Part shown: piece after piece, positions 41,442 through 44,684 of the stretch
Layout of the letters: each line of letters starts with the position of its first letter
Position numbering within the stretch: the first letter of the stretch is position 1
Assembly (NCBI RefSeq): GCF_025147465.1
Contig: NZ_JALXOZ010000019.1
Span: 1 to 44,684 of the forward strand
DNA length: 44,684 nucleotides
Origin: Dermabacter sp. p3-SID358
Lineage (GTDB): Bacteria; Actinomycetota; Actinomycetes; Actinomycetales; Dermabacteraceae
Direction of reading: 5' to 3'
Position numbers and translations under genes: made by a program
The notes under the pieces: model-generated
The model's input: only the letters and a program-made list of their open reading frames with translations
Database searches by the model: none
Told to the model about the DNA's origin: nothing

Positions 41442-42296
41442 ATGACCAACCTCAATCGCCGCACCCTCCTCACTTCGGCCGTGGGCCTCGCGGGACTTGG
41501 ATTTTTGAGCGCGTGCGTTTCGAACTCGCCGGGCACCGGTGGTAAGAATGGTGAATCAAGCGTTGACTCGTCACTCAAGATAGGAGCGTCACCCGTTCCG
41601 CACGCCGAGATCCTCCAGTTCGTCAAGGATGAGCTTGCGAAAGACGCAGGGCTCGATATCGAGATCGTCGAATACACGGATTACATCCTTCCGAACAAGG
41701 ACCTCGAATCGGGCGATACTGACGCGAACTTCTACCAGACCCCAAACTTCCTCAAGAACGAAATCGAGGAAAACGGGTATAAGTTTACGGCTGGCAAGGG
41801 CGTGCATATCGAGCCGCTTGGCCTGTACTCCGAGAAGGCGAAGAGCATTGACGAGATTGAAGAAGGCGGAGAGATCGCCCTCAACAGTGACCCCGCGAAC
41901 ACCGCGCGTGGTCTGAGGCTTCTCGAGTCGGCGGGCCTCATCTCGCTCGGTGACGCCCCCGAGGACGCACTCGTCAAGCCCGAGGATGTCAAAGAGAACC
42001 CGAAGAACCTCACGTTCACCGAGCTTGAGGGCGGCCAGATTCCGCGCTCGCTTGGTGACTTCGCCGCGGGTGTCATCAACGGCAACTTCGCGCTCGAGGC
42101 TGGCCTCAAGCCCAACGAGGATTCGATCTTCCTCGAGCCGGGCGAGGACAGCCCCTACGCGAACTTGCTCGTGTGGCGAAGCGAGGATGACGGAAACGAG
42201 CACCTCAAGAAGCTCGAGGAGCTCCTGCATTCGGATGAGGTGAAGGCCTTCATCGAGAAGACCTACACCGACGGTTCCGTCATCCCCGCTTTCTAA
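41442..42296 (+). CDS. metQ: Methionine-binding lipoprotein of the ABC importer
   Basis: This is a 284-residue NlpA-family substrate-binding lipoprotein. The signal sequence has RR (LNRRTLLTSAVGLAGLGFLSAC) with lipidated C25. The mature part starts LKIGASPVPHAEILQFVKDEL and has IEIVEYTDYILPNKDLESGD, DANFYQTPNFL and the late NGNFALEAGLKPNEDSIFLE, all typical of MetQ. AAGGAG lies 8 bases before the ATG. It probably has its own promoter in the 155-base gap, giving more binding protein than pump. Confidence 0.95.
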   Translation: MTNLNRRTLLTSAVGLAGLGFLSACVSNSPGTGGKNGESSVDSSLKIGASPVPHAEILQFVKDELAKDAGLDIEIVEYTDYILPNKDLESGDTDANFYQTPNFLKNEIEENGYKFTAGKGVHIEPLGLYSEKAKSIDEIEEGGEIALNSDPANTARGLRLLESAGLISLGDAPEDALVKPEDVKENPKNLTFTELEGGQIPRSLGDFAAGVINGNFALEAGLKPNEDSIFLEPGEDSPYANLLVWRSEDDGNEHLKKLEELLHSDEVKAFIEKTYTDGSVIPAF

Positions 42297-42302
42297 GCGC
42301 GG

Positions 42303-44486
42303 CTAGAGGAGCTCGGTTGCCCCGAGCTGATCGAGCACGAAGGCGTACTCTTCGGCGCGCTGCTCCCACTTGGCGTAGCGCCCCGAGCGTCCGCCGTGGC
42401 CGGCGACCATTTCGCACTTGAAGAGGATCGGGTGCGCGGGGATCGCCTCTCCGCTTTCGTAGTTACGGGTCTCCTCACGAAGACGCGCAACCCACTTCGC
42501 GGGCTCGACGTAAAACACGCGGATGTCGTTGAGGCTCGTCGTCGCGAGAATCGCAGGGTACTGCACGCCCTGGATGTTCTCGTACGGCGTGTACTCCTTC
42601 ATGTACTGGTACACCTCGGGATCCTCGAGCGGGTTGCCCCATTCTTCCCACTCACCGACAGTCAGCGGGAGGCTCGGGTCGAGGATCGTCGTGAGCGCAT
42701 CCACGAACGGCACACCCGCGACGATCACGCGGAACGTTTCGGGGGAGAGGTTCGCGACCGCGCCCATGAGCAGGCCGCCCGCGCTTCCGCCATTAGCCGC
42801 GATGCGGTTCTTGTCGAACCAGCCCTCGCTCGCGAGGAACTGCGCCGATTCCACAAAGTCACTGAACGTGTTCTTCTTCGCGAGCTTCTTGCCGTTCTCG
42901 TACCACTCGCGGCCCATCTCGCCTCCGCCGCGAATGTGCGCGATCGCGACGACGACGCCGCGGTCCATGAGGCTCAGCCAGTACACCGAAAGCATCGGAT
43001 CCGTGGGGACTTCGTAGCTTCCGTAGCCGTAAAGGAAGCCGGGGTTCGTGCCGTCGGGCTCAATATCGGCGCGGGCCATGAGCGAAATCGGGATCTTTGT
43101 ACCGTCGTGGGCCGTCGCCCACAGGCGCTTCTCCACGTACTTCGTGCGATCGAAGTTCGGTACGGGAGTTTCCTTGAGGATCTCCGGTTCGCCGCCCGAC
43201 GCGGGAATCTGCGCGACGGTCGTGGGCGTGAGCATCGAGTCGAGCGTGTAGCGGATCGTCTCCTCGTCCCAATTGCGGTTGTGCGCGAGGTAGACGGCAT
43301 CGAGCTCGCCACCGTGCGAAATGTCGAAAGCGGAGGAGGTGTCCCAGCCTGTGCTGCTCTCGGCATTTTGGTCGCCGCTCACCTGATCGCGCTGCAGCAC
43401 ACGGACGGTCGGCAGGCCCGCTGCGCGCATCGTGATCGCCACGTGGCTCTCGAAAGCGTCGGCCCCCTCGATACGCTCGCCCTCGGCCGGGGCGAGAATT
43501 TCGCGCCACGTGTCCTGAGCCTCCGCGCCGCTCGCGTCGAGCTCCTGGCGCGCGAGCGCGAAGCCCTTGTGGTCGCGGTTGTGAAAGACGAGGTAGTGAT
43601 CGCCCGCGTGCTCAACGGTGTATTCGACGCCTTCGACGCGACCCGCAACCGAGCGCGGTTCCTGAATCGGGCTTTCAAGGGAGGTCACGAGGGCCTCGCC
43701 GGTGACGCGAGAGGCCGTCTCGATGATGAGAGCCTTGCGGTTGCGGCTCGCGCCCGCGTAGGTGGTGAATTTCTCGTCGTCCTCGCGGAAAAGAAGGCGG
43801 TCTTCCGACGCAGGCTTGCCAATCTCGTGCACCCAAATCTCGCACTGACGCCAGGCTTCATCATTCTTGGCGTAGACGATTTCCGAACCGTCGAGGGAAA
43901 AGGCGAGACCGTAGGCGACGTCCTTGACGGAATCGTCGATCACATCGCCCGAAGCGAGGTCCACGATGCGAAGCGCATACACCTCGCCGCCAGAAGTATC
44001 CACGCTGTAGGCGAGGCGGTTCGAGGCTTCGTTGAGGGTAATGCCGCCGAGCTGGAAAAACTCGGTGCCCTCCGAGAGTGCTTGCGCATCGAGGTACACC
44101 TGCTCGCCGGGAAGCAGTTCGTCGCTTTCGGCGTCGATCACGGGAAGCTCGGGGCTTTCCGTGACCGCGATACGGCTAAAACGAGGGTAGTTGTCGCCCT
44201 CGCGTGTGCGGGAGATGTACCAGAAGTCGCCATCGCGGTAGGGCACGGAAGAGTCGGTCTCTTGCGTGTGGCTTTTGATTTCTTCGACGATGTGATCGCG
44301 TAGCGGGTGGAGGGGCTCGAGGATCTGATCCGCATAGGCGTTTTCCGCGTTCAGGTGGTCGAGGACCTCCTGGCTTTCCTTGTCGCGCAGCCAGTCGAAG
44401 TTGTCGACGACGGTGTCGCCGTGATGCGTGCGTTCAATGGGCTTCTTCGCCGGTACCGGCGGGTTTAGGGGAGTGGTATGTGTCAT
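42303..44486 (-). CDS. Oligopeptidase B (S9A prolyl-oligopeptidase family)
   Basis: This is a 727-residue cytoplasmic serine peptidase that cuts short peptides after Arg/Lys. An N-terminal seven-blade propeller (about 75-400) is followed by an alpha/beta-hydrolase domain. The nucleophile elbow NGGSAGGLLMGA holds the Ser at about 566, and HGGRSGR holds the catalytic His at about 695. The VVAIAHIRGGGEMGREWYENGKKLAKKNTFSDF segment is typical of protease II. The ATG at 44486 begins the conserved start MTHTTPLNPP. The frame stays open upstream only because it crosses the tRNA gene. It converges with metQ with a 6-base gap. Confidence 0.93.
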   Translation of the reverse strand: MTHTTPLNPPVPAKKPIERTHHGDTVVDNFDWLRDKESQEVLDHLNAENAYADQILEPLHPLRDHIVEEIKSHTQETDSSVPYRDGDFWYISRTREGDNYPRFSRIAVTESPELPVIDAESDELLPGEQVYLDAQALSEGTEFFQLGGITLNEASNRLAYSVDTSGGEVYALRIVDLASGDVIDDSVKDVAYGLAFSLDGSEIVYAKNDEAWRQCEIWVHEIGKPASEDRLLFREDDEKFTTYAGASRNRKALIIETASRVTGEALVTSLESPIQEPRSVAGRVEGVEYTVEHAGDHYLVFHNRDHKGFALARQELDASGAEAQDTWREILAPAEGERIEGADAFESHVAITMRAAGLPTVRVLQRDQVSGDQNAESSTGWDTSSAFDISHGGELDAVYLAHNRNWDEETIRYTLDSMLTPTTVAQIPASGGEPEILKETPVPNFDRTKYVEKRLWATAHDGTKIPISLMARADIEPDGTNPGFLYGYGSYEVPTDPMLSVYWLSLMDRGVVVAIAHIRGGGEMGREWYENGKKLAKKNTFSDFVESAQFLASEGWFDKNRIAANGGSAGGLLMGAVANLSPETFRVIVAGVPFVDALTTILDPSLPLTVGEWEEWGNPLEDPEVYQYMKEYTPYENIQGVQYPAILATTSLNDIRVFYVEPAKWVARLREETRNYESGEAIPAHPILFKCEMVAGHGGRSGRYAKWEQRAEEYAFVLDQLGATELL

Positions 44487-44592
44487 GGAGGCAAGCCTAT
44501 AGTGCTTTCGGGGGCGCCACCTGCGCGTGACCTGGCTCCCACAAGGTTGCCCGAACTTTGACGACAGGCGACGAATCGGTAAAGTGTTCCGC

Positions 44593-44683
44593 GGTAGCGT
44601 GTCCGAGCGGCCGAAGGTGCAACACTCGAAATGTTGTGTACGGCAACCCCGTACCGCGGGTTCAAATCCCGCCGCTACCGCCA
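44593..44683 (+). tRNA. tRNA-Ser (anticodon CGA), CCA encoded
   Basis: The acceptor stem is GGTAGCG / CGCTACC, followed by discriminator G and CCA (44681-44683). The anticodon arm is CAACA-CTCGAAA-TGTTG with anticodon CGA, reading UCG. A long variable arm (GTACGG...CCGTAC) identifies it as a class II serine tRNA. The T arm contains GCGGG-TTCAAAT-CCCGC. It lies divergently just upstream of the oligopeptidase gene. Confidence 0.95.
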
Positions 44684-44684
44684 C

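Noticed and set aside
42396..44303. A 635-codon plus-strand open frame
   Set aside because: It is antisense to oligopeptidase B and is composed of Arg/Val/Glu runs without any motif.

Overview
This window is high-GC DNA from an actinomycete. The evidence is the strong GC bias at third codon positions, frequent GTG starts, many 4-base ATGA/GTGA gene overlaps, a DUF222/HNH (13E12-type) gene and a TadA/Upp/MetNIQ/DnaB core typical of Micrococcales. A skin-associated genus such as Dermabacter or Brachybacterium would fit, but this is inference from gene style only.

Positions 1 to about 11,050 are an accessory island full of broken mobile genes. A serine-recombinase tail is joined directly to a decayed MFS transporter. 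Next comes an intact minus-strand operon, marR / FrnE-like DsbA / nucleoside deaminase / SMR / SMR, with palindromes before marR and before dsbA. A DprA-like protein truncated at its C-terminus and a small membrane protein with an apparent frameshift follow. A tightly packed three-gene plus-strand cassette (5341-10291) then encodes a 228-residue partner protein, a 672-residue SMC/Rad50-like ATPase with a zinc ribbon, and a 718-residue protein ending in a PD-(D/E)XK nuclease domain. I read it as a candidate anti-phage or anti-plasmid system of the Lamassu / ABC-3C general type. A frameshifted double-HTH gene marks the right side of the island.

From 11,068 to 19,955 the sequence looks like core chromosome: a DsbA-type lipoprotein, a TPR-like protein, a group II PLP decarboxylase, a DUF222/HNH gene broken by one TAA codon, a small GNAT protein, the replicative helicase DnaB and a small conserved-looking gene.

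From 19,952 to 25,351 the core is interrupted by a visibly more AT-rich insert. It is bracketed by a decayed 5' copy and a full copy of the same kinase-like gene, whose start codons lie exactly 5,400 bases apart. The insert carries a promoter, a 30-codon Cys-containing peptide gene that is probably missed by gene callers, an 18-bp hairpin, a TPR protein and an ABC exporter, then transposase debris. It looks like an unrecognised peptide (bacteriocin, RiPP or signal) system.

From 25,352 to the end the core resumes: a membrane-anchored pseudokinase; a five-gene minus-strand operon (MinD/ParA-like ATPase, SNF2 helicase, SWIM protein, serine hydrolase, spermidine-synthase-like protein); a receiver-less OmpR-type regulator preceded by a 39-codon Met-rich peptide gene; upp; tadA; a Gln-rich repeat membrane protein; the metNIQ methionine importer; oligopeptidase B; and tRNA-Ser(CGA) at the right edge.
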